From: UBA9655 sp964597045
GTDB lineage: Bacteria > Pseudomonadota > Alphaproteobacteria > UBA9655
DNA length: 64,000 nt
Assembly: GCA_964597045.1 (NCBI GenBank)
Contig: CAZQWE010000003.1
Location: forward strand, 1-64,000
Reading direction: 5' to 3'
Below the pieces are notes generated by a model, which was not told the DNA's origin, did not search any database, and saw only the letters and a program-made list of their open reading frames with translations. Position 1 is the stretch's first letter, and every line of letters begins with the position of its first letter. The position numbers and the translations under genes were made by a program. Below, piece after piece: positions 1-8,026 of this stretch.

Positions 1-678
1 GCGGTCATTTGTCTTCCTTTTTTATTATTTCCCTTTCGAGTCATTTTGCAACTTGCCATCTTTTGGTCTCGAGGGTCTTTATGGTTATGCGAGACTATCC
101 TAGATCTTAAACTAACAATCAAAGGAAAGGACAGGTTTCCAAACGAGCCTTCCATACTGGCTGTAAAACATCAGTCCGCATGGGAAACAATTGTTTTTTA
201 TTCTTTATTTTCAAATGTATCGATTGTTTTGAAAAGAGAACTTCTCCTCATACCCTTTTTTGGGTGGTATTTGAAAAGATTAAATATGGTGCCTCTCTCT
301 CGAGTGCGTGGAAATGGGGTAAGAGATTTAAAGAATTTGTTGTATGCAGCAGACTGTGCTTTGAAAAGAAAACAGTCCATATTGATTTTTCCAGAAGGGA
401 CACGATCTCAAGTAGGACAGAAAAGTACCTATCACTCAGGAGTCGCAAGCCTCTATACTCATTTAAACATCCCTGTCATTCCGATTGCTTTAAACTCGGG
501 TCTTTTTTGGCCTCGACGGGGTTTCATTAAAAGGTCGGGTTGTATTTCCTTAGAACTTCTTGAGCCGATCCAACCAGGTCTTTCACGACAAGAATTTATG
601 AAGGTTCTGGAGCATAGAATTGAAACAAAAACAAATGATCTTATTCGGGAAGGATTAGCCTATGAAACGCAATGTTAA
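1..678 (+). CDS. plsC: 1-acyl-sn-glycerol-3-phosphate acyltransferase, 5' end cut off
   Basis: Acylates lysophosphatidic acid to phosphatidic acid at the inner membrane, the second acylation in phospholipid synthesis. The frame is open from base 1, so the gene starts before the window; the internal TTG at 46 is not needed as a start. The acyltransferase signature is visible as KHQSAWET (an HX4E form of the usual HX4D box) followed by FPEGTRS about 75 residues later, with VPLSRVRG in between. The hydrophobic N-terminus fits a membrane-anchored enzyme. The 3' end overlaps the DUF2125 gene by 17 bp, suggesting co-transcription. The family assignment is secure; the Glu in place of Asp in the first box is as seen. 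Confidence 0.93.
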   Translation, partial: AVICLPFLLFPFRVILQLAIFWSRGSLWLCETILDLKLTIKGKDRFPNEPSILAVKHQSAWETIVFYSLFSNVSIVLKRELLLIPFFGWYLKRLNMVPLSRVRGNGVRDLKNLLYAADCALKRKQSILIFPEGTRSQVGQKSTYHSGVASLYTHLNIPVIPIALNSGLFWPRRGFIKRSGCISLELLEPIQPGLSRQEFMKVLEHRIETKTNDLIREGLAYETQC

Positions 679-1672
679 AAATGTATTATTAATTAGTGGG
701 TTAATAATTGCAATACTTATTGTTTGTGCATATTATTTAACTTATTCTTTAATAAAAAATAAAATAATTCAAGTTGAAAATAACTTAAAGGAACAAGGAT
801 ATGTACTCACATATTCAAAACAAGTCTTCTCTTTAAATCCTTTCAATCTTCATATCACTCTTCAAAACCCAACGTTTAAAGATCGTTTTGGTCTCATTGA
901 ATGGAAAGGGGAAGAGTTAAGTGTCAGTATAAATCCATGGGATTACTATACGCTTTGGGTAGCATCAGACGGAAAGCAAAGTTTGAGTTTTCTTCAAAAT
1001 ACCCCCATTCCTCTTGGTGTTTTGGGTTTGGAAGGACTCAAAGCTTCCTTTTCAGTGACGTCACAGGGACAGCTTGATAGGGTAGGATTGTCTATTACAC
1101 GTCTAGAGTCTGAAGTTGAAAAGAAAAAGCAACCCATATCCTTAAGTTCTATCGATGTTAGGGCATCGAATTTATCCAAGCCCTTAGATCTTCAACTTTA
1201 TGTTAGGGCCGATTTTCTAGGATTTGAAACATTTCTCACAAAGAAACCAACCCAGAAAGAAATGCAATTTGAAGCAAATATAGATCTCACAGGTTATGCA
1301 AAGCCGACACCGCCGCTCTCACTTGCTGAGTGGAGAGATGGAGGAGGTGTGATTGACGTTAAGTCTGTATCAGTCAAATGGTCACCCATCAATTTTGTAG
1401 CCAATGGGACGCTGACCTTGGATAATGAAATGTATCCCTTGGGATCTTTTACAAGTCATATTAAAGGGTCTACAGAAATATTGGGATATATGGTTGAGCT
1501 TGGGTATATCAAAGAAAAGGATGCTTCTGCTGCAACTTTTGTTTTAGATTTATTTAGTAAGCCGGATGAACAGGGACAGCGCCAATTAACCGTTCCTATT
1601 ACCTTACAAAATAAAAGGTTATCCATCGGTCCAGCCTCACTCATGAAGCTACAACCTGTTGAAGGTTTATAG
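662..1672 (+). CDS. DUF2125 family membrane-anchored protein
   Basis: A 336-residue protein with one N-terminal membrane segment (about residues 7-28) and a long, beta-rich remainder. The N-terminal pattern, with a KEQGY..TYSKQ stretch following the anchor, matches the alphaproteobacterial DUF2125 family, whose function is not established. It overlaps plsC by 17 bp and is probably translated from the same mRNA. Its TAG stop (1670-1672) lies just before a small repeat-containing scar that duplicates the last bases of this gene (see 1658-1773). Assignment to DUF2125 is by recognition of the family pattern; no function is claimed. Confidence 0.75.
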   Translation: MKRNVKNVLLISGLIIAILIVCAYYLTYSLIKNKIIQVENNLKEQGYVLTYSKQVFSLNPFNLHITLQNPTFKDRFGLIEWKGEELSVSINPWDYYTLWVASDGKQSLSFLQNTPIPLGVLGLEGLKASFSVTSQGQLDRVGLSITRLESEVEKKKQPISLSSIDVRASNLSKPLDLQLYVRADFLGFETFLTKKPTQKEMQFEANIDLTGYAKPTPPLSLAEWRDGGGVIDVKSVSVKWSPINFVANGTLTLDNEMYPLGSFTSHIKGSTEILGYMVELGYIKEKDASAATFVLDLFSKPDEQGQRQLTVPITLQNKRLSIGPASLMKLQPVEGL

Positions 1673-1773
1673 ACTCACAACTCGAATAATGTGTGTTAGT
1701 ACAGCTCGAATAATGTGCTGAAGCATTACTCCAAAAAACCTGATACTGGTTAATGGTTGAAGGCTTATAGACT
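1658..1773. repeat. duplicated gene end flanking a small repeat scar
   Basis: The 18-base end of the DUF2125 gene, including its stop (1658-1675), reappears 98 bp downstream (1756-1773) with 17 of 18 bases identical. The second copy now supplies the stop codon of the convergent xth gene (TAA, complement of 1765-1767). Between the copies lie two direct repeats (1681-1717) and about 40 bp of unassigned sequence. The simplest reading is an insertion at two overlapping convergent stop codons that duplicated the junction, leaving both genes intact. No ORF remains inside. Confidence 0.6.
1681..1717. repeat. two direct repeats, 24-bp period
   Basis: CTCGAATAATGTG occurs at 1681-1693 and again at 1705-1717, a period of 24 bp. 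This is the same architecture (13-19 bp core, 22-24 bp period) as the arrays ahead of the DUF4143-type ATPases at 27239, 52611 and 58532, but here no gene follows. It is probably what remains of such an array. Confidence 0.7.
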
Positions 1774-2538
1774 TAAATGGCAGATAACAGGCGCGTGATC
1801 GGAGGCATTCTCTTGCCCCCTCTCTTTAGAATAGACTTCTGCTGATTCAAGGTGATCGGCAGCCTGTGGAGACAAGAGAAGATGATCAATTCTGAGTCCA
1901 AAGTTATTTTGCCAGGAACCTCCACGATAATCCCACCAAGTAAAAAGGTCTTTGTCATGAGGACTTGTTTCGCGCAAAGAATCCGTCAGTCCTAAATTCA
2001 CGAGAGACCTAAATCCCTCCCTTTCGGGTAGACTACACAGAATTTGTCCTTCCCATGCCTTAGGATCGTAAACGTCACCGTCACGAGGGGCAATATTATA
2101 ATCCCCGCCAAGAACGAAAGCTTCATCATAGGTCAGAAGGTTTTGCGCATGATGATACAGTGCTTTTAAGAATTTAAGTTTATAAGCATACTTTTCACTA
2201 TCAACTTCTGACCCATTAGGCACATAAATGGAGGCAACTCGAATATGACCCGCTACAGCTTCAATATATCTTGCCTGCTCATCCTCAAAGCCTGGTATTC
2301 CACACGTTACGTCTTCGAGGGGAAGCTTTGACAAGATAGCGACACCATTATAGGTTTTCTGTCCATAGGTTAGGATATTATAGTTTAAATTTTCAATTGC
2401 CTCAGAAGGAAATTGCTCATCAATTGTTTTTGTTTCTTGAAGAAGGACGATATCTGGGTTTGCCTCTTTCAGCCACTCCAAAAGATTGGGTAGTCTTGCG
2501 CGGATAGAGTTAATATTCCAAGTGGCAATCGAAATCAT
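1765..2538 (-). CDS. xth: exodeoxyribonuclease III
   Basis: A 257-residue endonuclease/exonuclease/phosphatase-fold enzyme that incises abasic sites and removes 3' blocks in base excision repair. Recognisable motifs run in the usual order: ATWNINSIRAR at the N-terminus, LLQETK (metal-binding Glu), GGDYNIAP, a WWDYR.G segment, LRIDHLLLS and the C-terminal ASDHAPV with the catalytic His. Length is normal for the family. It is convergent with the DUF2125 gene, and its stop codon lies in the duplicated 18-bp junction sequence. Start at ATG 2538 places the first beta-strand (MISIATWN) correctly. Confidence 0.96.
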   Translation of the reverse strand: MISIATWNINSIRARLPNLLEWLKEANPDIVLLQETKTIDEQFPSEAIENLNYNILTYGQKTYNGVAILSKLPLEDVTCGIPGFEDEQARYIEAVAGHIRVASIYVPNGSEVDSEKYAYKLKFLKALYHHAQNLLTYDEAFVLGGDYNIAPRDGDVYDPKAWEGQILCSLPEREGFRSLVNLGLTDSLRETSPHDKDLFTWWDYRGGSWQNNFGLRIDHLLLSPQAADHLESAEVYSKERGQENASDHAPVICHLSL

Positions 2539-2649
2539 GATCTTAAGATAGAGAATTTAATGGGCGGGTCAAGGGTTAACCTTTAAGTCTTCCTTAAGAA
2601 GTTCATGTTAATCTTTTCTCGTAAAATACGATAATCAAAGGAGTGGGCA

Positions 2650-2934
2650 ATGAAGACGGTATTACTTATAGGTGCCATAATGCTTTTCACCCATCAAGCT
2701 AATGCTTCCCAAGACGGTTGTGAAGGTGTGGATGTGAAGGGACTCGCTCAGCAGTTTGATAAGGCCGTATCAACAACAAATTTGGGACAAGGTCCTGATG
2801 CTTATAAAAAAATAATTACTGGGAAAAATAAGCAATGTGTTAATCAAATCCTTGATGCCAAAAAAAGGGGAGAGACACTCACGAAAGATGAGCAGGATAT
2901 TGTCATCAAATTAGGTATATTGAGCAAATTATAA
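2650..2934 (+). CDS. small exported protein, unknown function
   Basis: A 94-residue protein with a clear signal peptide (MKTVLLIGAIMLFTHQANAS, cleavage probably after residue 19) and a mature part of about 75 residues containing two cysteines (in DGCEGVD and KQCVNQ) that could form one disulfide in the periplasm. An AAAGGAG ribosome binding site lies just before the ATG. It stands alone, divergent from xth. I do not recognise the family. Confidence 0.7.
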   Translation: MKTVLLIGAIMLFTHQANASQDGCEGVDVKGLAQQFDKAVSTTNLGQGPDAYKKIITGKNKQCVNQILDAKKRGETLTKDEQDIVIKLGILSKL

Positions 2935-3054
2935 GGTCAGTAAAACCGATCGTTTCTCTTTTTGAAATACAAAAATGAAGCCTTTTAATAAAATATTAAG
3001 CAAATACAAGTACCATTATCTCAAGAAAACAAAATATCAAGAAGGAGGCTTCTT

Positions 3055-3861
3055 ATGTCTATTCCAGTTATGCAAATTTTTAGGGACAGTTTTGCCCATT
3101 TTAAAGATCATAAAATAAATTGGTTAAGGTTAGCCTTTGCTCCTGCAGTCATTTATTCACTTGGAATTCTCATTGTATTTATGACAGCAGGTGCTGCCAT
3201 CTTAAGTTTGCATGACCAAAGTGTGTCAGAAGTCGGATTTTTGATGGTATTTGGAAGGGTCGTCAATTTCATCCTATCCCTTATTGCTATGTTTAGCCTT
3301 TATATTAATGGATACCGGTATGGTATTTTAAATGAAGGGGGAGACTCCTGGTGGCTTCTTCAAATGAATAAGAGAATGTTATTTTACTTCTTATATTCAT
3401 TGCTCGTCGGGGTGATCGCTATCGGTTTAGTTGCATTGGGTTTTGGACTTGTATTGCTAGCTCATTTAGCCGCTTATAACACCGCTCTCAATATAGTTGT
3501 AGGCGCACTTTATGCAACTGGAGCTTTCTACGTGTTATTCCGTCTTGCTCTCGTCTTTCCACTCGTTGCCATTGAGCATGAAAGACCAATGTCAACAAGT
3601 TGGAACCTTATGAGAGGTAACGTTCTTCGTCTTCTTGGATTATTCATTCTGATCACCTTAAAGATTCTTCTCATTGTTCTTGCAGGACTTGTGGTACTGG
3701 GACTTATCGGATGGTTACTCTATCTCATCGTTCCCTTTTTAGTTATCGTTCCAATACTCTTTGCAATCATCTTCTTTCTTTATATTTGGTTTCTTAATTG
3801 GGCTGTTGTTTCAAAAGCATTTTCCCTTGTGTATTTATCTTTCACAGCGGGGAAAGTGTAG
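3055..3861 (+). CDS. multi-pass membrane protein, paralogue 1
   Basis: A 268-residue integral membrane protein with about six hydrophobic segments. A distinctive loop, INGYRYGILNEGGDSWW, near residues 84-100 is almost identical in the neighbouring gene at 3977 (VNGYRYGILNEGGDRWW), as are the N-terminus (IP..Q.F.DS..H.F..K..WL) and the C-terminal WAV.SKA.SL. The two are therefore tandem duplicates. The ribosome binding site AAGGAGG is strong. The family is unknown to me; a transport or membrane-organising role is only a guess from topology. It is followed by an intrinsic terminator, so the two copies are transcribed separately. Confidence 0.7.
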   Translation: MSIPVMQIFRDSFAHFKDHKINWLRLAFAPAVIYSLGILIVFMTAGAAILSLHDQSVSEVGFLMVFGRVVNFILSLIAMFSLYINGYRYGILNEGGDSWWLLQMNKRMLFYFLYSLLVGVIAIGLVALGFGLVLLAHLAAYNTALNIVVGALYATGAFYVLFRLALVFPLVAIEHERPMSTSWNLMRGNVLRLLGLFILITLKILLIVLAGLVVLGLIGWLLYLIVPFLVIVPILFAIIFFLYIWFLNWAVVSKAFSLVYLSFTAGKV

Positions 3862-3885
3862 GGACATATTAATATCCTCCAACAC

Positions 3886-3920
3886 AAAAAGCTTCTGATT
3901 CTATGGATCAGAAGCTTTTT
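3886..3920 (+). terminator. intrinsic terminator
   Basis: Perfect 14-bp stem (3886-3899 with 3907-3920, arm AAAAAGCTTCTGAT) and a 7-base loop, ending in five Ts on the plus strand. It lies 25 bp after the stop of the membrane protein gene 3055-3861. The A-run at its 5' side would also allow termination on the other strand. Confidence 0.85.
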
Positions 3921-3976
3921 AGTTGCTCACGGTCTCATTTTAAGAGATAAGATACCCTTTATAAAGGAGAATAAAA

Positions 3977-4741
3977 ATGACATTGCCAATTATTCAAACA
4001 TTTAAAGATTCCTATAGTCACGTCTTTAATAATAAACTTGCCTGGTTGAAGGTTGGATTTGCCCCTTTTTGCATCGATTTACTTTCAAGACTTTTTGAAT
4101 TTGGAAGTGATGTGATGGAAAAAACGTCAGGGAGTGCGGATGGAAATCCAATGCAAATAATCCTTTTTATTGTCTCAATGATTTTACTTACCCTTTCAGT
4201 GATCTTGTTTTGGGTCAATGGGTATCGTTACGGAATACTTAATGAAGGGGGCGATCGTTGGTGGAATTTTTCTATTGATTTACGGACAGGGAAGCTCCTT
4301 GTTTTTATTGCTGGATTGATTTTAAGTGCTGGTTTTGTTTTAGGTATTTTAATGTTTATTTATGATCTCAATGAAGCAGTAGCTATTTTATTGGGTATTG
4401 GTTGCTCCCTTATTGGTCTTTACGTTTTTTTCAGACTATCGTTTCTCATTCCAATTATATCAATTGATGGAAAAAAAGCTTTGAAAGGGAGTTGGATTCT
4501 CTTGCAAGGGAATGTTTTACGTATCATGGGCCTCACCATAATGGTCTTTTTGCCTATCATGGCTGCGTTTTTATTTTTCTTACTGATTATGTATTTAGGT
4601 TTTAATATTTCCATCGGGCTCGGAGTATCCGTAACTTTTTTACTGATTCCCTTTGGTGTCATCATTTACCTACTAAGCTGGGCCGTTTATTCAAAAGCGA
4701 TTTCGCTTGCTTTCCAGTCTCTTACGGCAAAGCCAGCTTAG
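3977..4741 (+). CDS. multi-pass membrane protein, paralogue 2
   Basis: A 254-residue integral membrane protein with about six hydrophobic segments, a tandem duplicate of the gene at 3055. The shared landmarks are the NGYRYGILNEGGD.WW loop, the S.WNL/GSWIL..GNVLRI..L helix entrance and the C-terminal SKA.SLAF. It has its own GGAG ribosome binding site, and a terminator separates it from its twin. Its last 20 bases overlap the convergent MFS gene. Function unknown. Confidence 0.7.
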   Translation: MTLPIIQTFKDSYSHVFNNKLAWLKVGFAPFCIDLLSRLFEFGSDVMEKTSGSADGNPMQIILFIVSMILLTLSVILFWVNGYRYGILNEGGDRWWNFSIDLRTGKLLVFIAGLILSAGFVLGILMFIYDLNEAVAILLGIGCSLIGLYVFFRLSFLIPIISIDGKKALKGSWILLQGNVLRIMGLTIMVFLPIMAAFLFFLLIMYLGFNISIGLGVSVTFLLIPFGVIIYLLSWAVYSKAISLAFQSLTAKPA

Positions 4742-5984
4742 GATTTAAGCTGGTGACGTAAATTGTGAGAAGGACTTGACCAACCGCGCACATAAAAATA
4801 AGTGCAGGGACAGGTATGCCAATCGATAAAAAGCAGAATGAAGAAAAGCTGGCGAAGACGATAAAACCTGCATTAATAATGTTATTAAACGCTATGACTT
4901 GAGATCTTTTATCTGCGGCTACATGGGCTTGTATGTAAGCATAGAGAGGGACAATAAAGAGTCCTCCTACAAAGGAAATACCTAAGAAATCAAAGGTTAA
5001 TTCAAGACCATGGAAAGAGGTTAAAAAGTCAGATAAAGGCATTGGATTGGCATCAAATGGAGACCTGAAGCTTGCAATATCAAATAGGAAGGGAATCATG
5101 ATGAGGCTAAATAAAGGAACTTGTCTGACCGTAATTTCTCCTTTGAAGTACCAATTACAGATGATGGAGCCGGCACCAATACCAATCGTAAAGAGAAGAA
5201 GAAGAAAGATAAAAGTGCCTTCTGTCAAATTCAGAACATCTTTTGCAAGATTTGGTAGTTGGGCCAGTAAAACACTCCCCACAAGCCAAAACCAAGATAT
5301 ACAAATAATTGATTTTAATACCTTTTTATCTTTATTTGAATAACCATAAAGGGCTTTCATGGTTTTGAACCAGGAATAATCAATTTTAAGATGAGGGTCG
5401 CTGATGGGAATTTTTGGAATTTGCAAGGCAAATATGAATCCTAAGCAAGCAAAGAAGCTGAGTTGAAAGCCGATCATATATAAAGGAATTTGTAATTGTA
5501 TCATGAGTGCCCCGAAAAGGGTTCCCAGCATTATGGAGAGAAAATTTCCCCCTTCCATATACCCATTCCCCCCAAGTAGATGCTTGGTCGGTAAGATATC
5601 AGGTAAGATACTAAATCGAACGGGATTAAAGAAAGTTGTGTGGATGCCCATGAGAAAGAGAGCGCCAAGCAAAAAGTAAGGATCCTTATTCACGAAGCCA
5701 TATGTGCTGACACTCACAATCATTATTTCTGCGGCTTTAATCGCTCGAATGACCCGTGATTTATCAAAATGGTCTGACAGTTGTCCTGCAAGGGGTGAGA
5801 GCAGGAAGAAAGGAAGCATAAATAATCCAAAAGCCAGGGAGACGAAGAGAGCCTTAGTCGTATTTGAATATATTGTAATATGGTAAGTGATGAGTGTGAC
5901 AAGGGCGGTTCTAAAGAAATTATCGTTAAAAGTTCCAAAAAAATGAGCCCCGAAAAGGGACCAAAAGGCTTTATTCTTTAACAT
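4722..5984 (-). CDS. MFS transporter, LplT-like
   Basis: A 420-residue major facilitator with 12 predicted membrane segments. The N-terminal AHFFGTFNDNFFRTALVTL, with the NDNFFR motif, is characteristic of the lysophospholipid transporter LplT and the MFS domains fused to acyl-ACP synthetases; GQLSDHFDKSRVIRA is the usual loop 2-3 motif. In that family the carrier flips lysophospholipids inward for re-acylation. No acyltransferase is fused here and none lies beside it, so the substrate is an inference. It converges on the 3977-4741 gene with a 20-bp overlap. Confidence 0.75.
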   Translation of the reverse strand: MLKNKAFWSLFGAHFFGTFNDNFFRTALVTLITYHITIYSNTTKALFVSLAFGLFMLPFFLLSPLAGQLSDHFDKSRVIRAIKAAEIMIVSVSTYGFVNKDPYFLLGALFLMGIHTTFFNPVRFSILPDILPTKHLLGGNGYMEGGNFLSIMLGTLFGALMIQLQIPLYMIGFQLSFFACLGFIFALQIPKIPISDPHLKIDYSWFKTMKALYGYSNKDKKVLKSIICISWFWLVGSVLLAQLPNLAKDVLNLTEGTFIFLLLLFTIGIGAGSIICNWYFKGEITVRQVPLFSLIMIPFLFDIASFRSPFDANPMPLSDFLTSFHGLELTFDFLGISFVGGLFIVPLYAYIQAHVAADKRSQVIAFNNIINAGFIVFASFSSFCFLSIGIPVPALIFMCAVGQVLLTIYVTSLNPKLALP

Positions 5985-6063
5985 GTTTTCCCTGCGTTTA
6001 GATGGTGTTCTTTTTCTTTAGAGTGTAATGATTTCAAGGAGACTCGGCAATGGAAAAGAAGTG

Positions 6064-7098
6064 TTATAAGTTCTTTCGAATCTCTTTTGTTCCAAATAAA
6101 TAATCTATAAAATAAGTATCCGAATTAATTTCAGGTTCCCATTTAAATTCAGTGTAATTATTCTTCAAATACTTGAGTAAATCCAGCCCAAACTCATAGG
6201 AATCTAGCCTTTCAGGATGGGTGATAAGAATGTGAGCACCTTGACAATCCTTATTTTTGAGCTTTCCTGAGTGGGGCGTAAAATAAATGGGATGAGCCTT
6301 TAATGAATTCTTACCCTTATCATTGATGAAATTAACAAGCCTTACAGCATCTAAACCTGGGGCCCCTAAAGTCGTAAAGGGAAGAGTCGTTCCTCGTCCT
6401 TCAGAAACATTTGTTCCTTCAAGGAAAACTAACCCTGGATAAAGCAGCATGGCTTCCCAAGAGGGAAGATTGGGGGAAGGGGGAATCCAAGGAAATTCAA
6501 AAGGCTTTAAATAGGGATCACATTCAATGACTGTCATTTTTTGATGATAGGCTTTTAAGATTTGACCCAGAGTTTGCCCATGCTGAAAGGGAATTTCAAA
6601 GTGACCCACAAAGGACTTGAGTTCTTTTTCTAAGGTGGGGCCCTTAACAAGCGAGCCCAAGGGATTTGGACGATCACAAACAATAAACTCAACGGAAGGA
6701 TTCATATTATCAATAAGGTCAGCGCATGTCAGGCCATAGGTATAACATCTGACGCCAATGTCTTGAAGATCAATGATGATCGTGTCAACGTCCAAGTCTT
6801 CTAAAGTGGATTGCCAATTATTGGATTTACCATAGAGACTGATAACAGGGAGCTTTAAAGAAGACTCAAATCCATGAGAAATCGCCTCTCCCTCAGCAAT
6901 AAGACCACTCCAACCATGTTCTGGTGAAAGAAGAGCCACAAGGGCGGGGCCAAGCTCTCGTTGAAGGGCCATTGCGGACATCTCATAGTCTTTTGTCAAA
7001 CAATTTTGATTGGAGAGGAAGGCAACCTTCTTTTGTCTCATTGTTACGAGACGGCCGTGATCTGATAATAAGACATCGATACCGTAAGGGGGTCTCAC
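6064..7098 (-). CDS. DUF1343 (NamZ-like) exo-beta-N-acetylmuramidase, no signal peptide
   Basis: 344 residues of the DUF1343/NamZ family, which removes N-acetylmuramic acid from the non-reducing end of peptidoglycan fragments. Visible family landmarks: GIDVLLSD at the N-terminus, LLSPEHGWSG, VDTIIIDLQDIGVRCYTYG, VCDRPNPLG, IPFQHGQTLGQI, IPPSPNLPSWEAMLLYPG and EGTNVSEGRGTT. Members are often exported, but this one starts with MRPPYGIDVLL and shows no signal peptide, so a cytoplasmic recycling role is more likely. It is the last gene of the coaBC-dut-SH3b operon and overlaps the SH3b gene by ATGA, so the two are translationally coupled. Confidence 0.85.
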   Translation of the reverse strand: MRPPYGIDVLLSDHGRLVTMRQKKVAFLSNQNCLTKDYEMSAMALQRELGPALVALLSPEHGWSGLIAEGEAISHGFESSLKLPVISLYGKSNNWQSTLEDLDVDTIIIDLQDIGVRCYTYGLTCADLIDNMNPSVEFIVCDRPNPLGSLVKGPTLEKELKSFVGHFEIPFQHGQTLGQILKAYHQKMTVIECDPYLKPFEFPWIPPSPNLPSWEAMLLYPGLVFLEGTNVSEGRGTTLPFTTLGAPGLDAVRLVNFINDKGKNSLKAHPIYFTPHSGKLKNKDCQGAHILITHPERLDSYEFGLDLLKYLKNNYTEFKWEPEINSDTYFIDYLFGTKEIRKNL

Positions 7099-7568
7099 CC
7101 GATGACCTCATCCTTGTAAACACCCCAGAGGGAAGTTCGTTGAATCCAGCCTTTATAATCATTAATTTGAATACGGCACCATTCCCCACGGCATTTTAAA
7201 AGCTCAACAATGAGACCTTCTTGAAGGCGTGCCAGGGGAGTGCTGCCCATGTCTTCCTGACTATAAATGAGTGCATCTGGACTTTTGATAATGGCTCTTC
7301 GCTTCGAGCACAGCATATTTTGATGAACCCAGCCAATATCACCGTCACAGTCCTTTATGCGTCTCCACGTGTCAAATTCTGCCGTTACTTCGACAGGGAG
7401 TCCAGCTTTTTTAAATATCCATTCAACCGGATATTCAGGGCCTGGTCCAACACGGGCATTCACTTCATTGGGTCTTAAGGAAACAAAACGGGGGACAGGA
7501 TTCTTGTCTGCGGCATGCACTGGCATTTGGAGGAGCAAAAGAAGGAGAGATAAGATAAATGTCTTCAT
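7095..7568 (-). CDS. exported protein with two SH3b domains
   Basis: 157 residues: a signal peptide (about residues 1-19, ending PVHAA) followed by two bacterial SH3-like domains. The first contains NARVGPGPEYPVEWIF and a WRRIKDCDGDIGWV segment; the second contains GEWCRIQINDYKGWI. Such alphaproteobacterial proteins (DUF1058-type) are thought to bind cell wall peptides in the periplasm. The gene overlaps dut by 4 bp upstream and the NamZ-like muramidase by 4 bp downstream, which supports a peptidoglycan-related role for the pair. Confidence 0.82.
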   Translation of the reverse strand: MKTFILSLLLLLLQMPVHAADKNPVPRFVSLRPNEVNARVGPGPEYPVEWIFKKAGLPVEVTAEFDTWRRIKDCDGDIGWVHQNMLCSKRRAIIKSPDALIYSQEDMGSTPLARLQEGLIVELLKCRGEWCRIQINDYKGWIQRTSLWGVYKDEVIG

Positions 7569-8026
7569 TTTTGCATCAATCCTGTTGAACCAAATCCTTT
7601 TTCCCGACGTTCATTATGTTCTAACTCTTCATGGGTTTCAATCTCTGCCCAGGTGAGTTGGGAGACTGGACTGAGAATCATTTGAGCTATTCTCAAACCC
7701 CGTTCTACCTTAAATTCAAGTTGGCCTAAATTGATGAGGATGATTTGAATTTCACCACGATAATCAGCATCAACTGTACCCGGTGAATTTAAAACGGTTA
7801 AACCATTTTTTAAGGCAAGTCCTGATCGCGGGCGGATTTGGGCTTCATAGCCCTTCGGCAAGGCAATGGATATCCCCGTTGGGATGAGCTTTCTCTCAAA
7901 AGGTTTGATGATCACAGGTTCATCAATGGCGGCCATAAGGTCAAGGCCGGCACTCATAGGTGTTCCATAGGAGGGCAAGGGAAGGTCTTGACCATGGGGT
8001 AATTTGAGGAGAGGGACTGTTATCAT
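7565..8026 (-). CDS. dut: deoxyuridine 5'-triphosphate nucleotidohydrolase
   Basis: A 153-residue dUTPase that hydrolyses dUTP to dUMP, keeping uracil out of DNA and feeding dTMP synthesis. All five trimeric dUTPase motifs are visible in order: SAGLDLMAA, RSGLALKNG (preceded by IRPR), NSPGTVDADYRGEI, ERGLRIAQMI, and the C-terminal RREKGFGSTG arm. The gene overlaps coaBC upstream and the SH3b gene downstream by 4 bp each, an arrangement common in alphaproteobacteria. Confidence 0.97.
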   Translation of the reverse strand: MITVPLLKLPHGQDLPLPSYGTPMSAGLDLMAAIDEPVIIKPFERKLIPTGISIALPKGYEAQIRPRSGLALKNGLTVLNSPGTVDADYRGEIQIILINLGQLEFKVERGLRIAQMILSPVSQLTWAEIETHEELEHNERREKGFGSTGLMQK

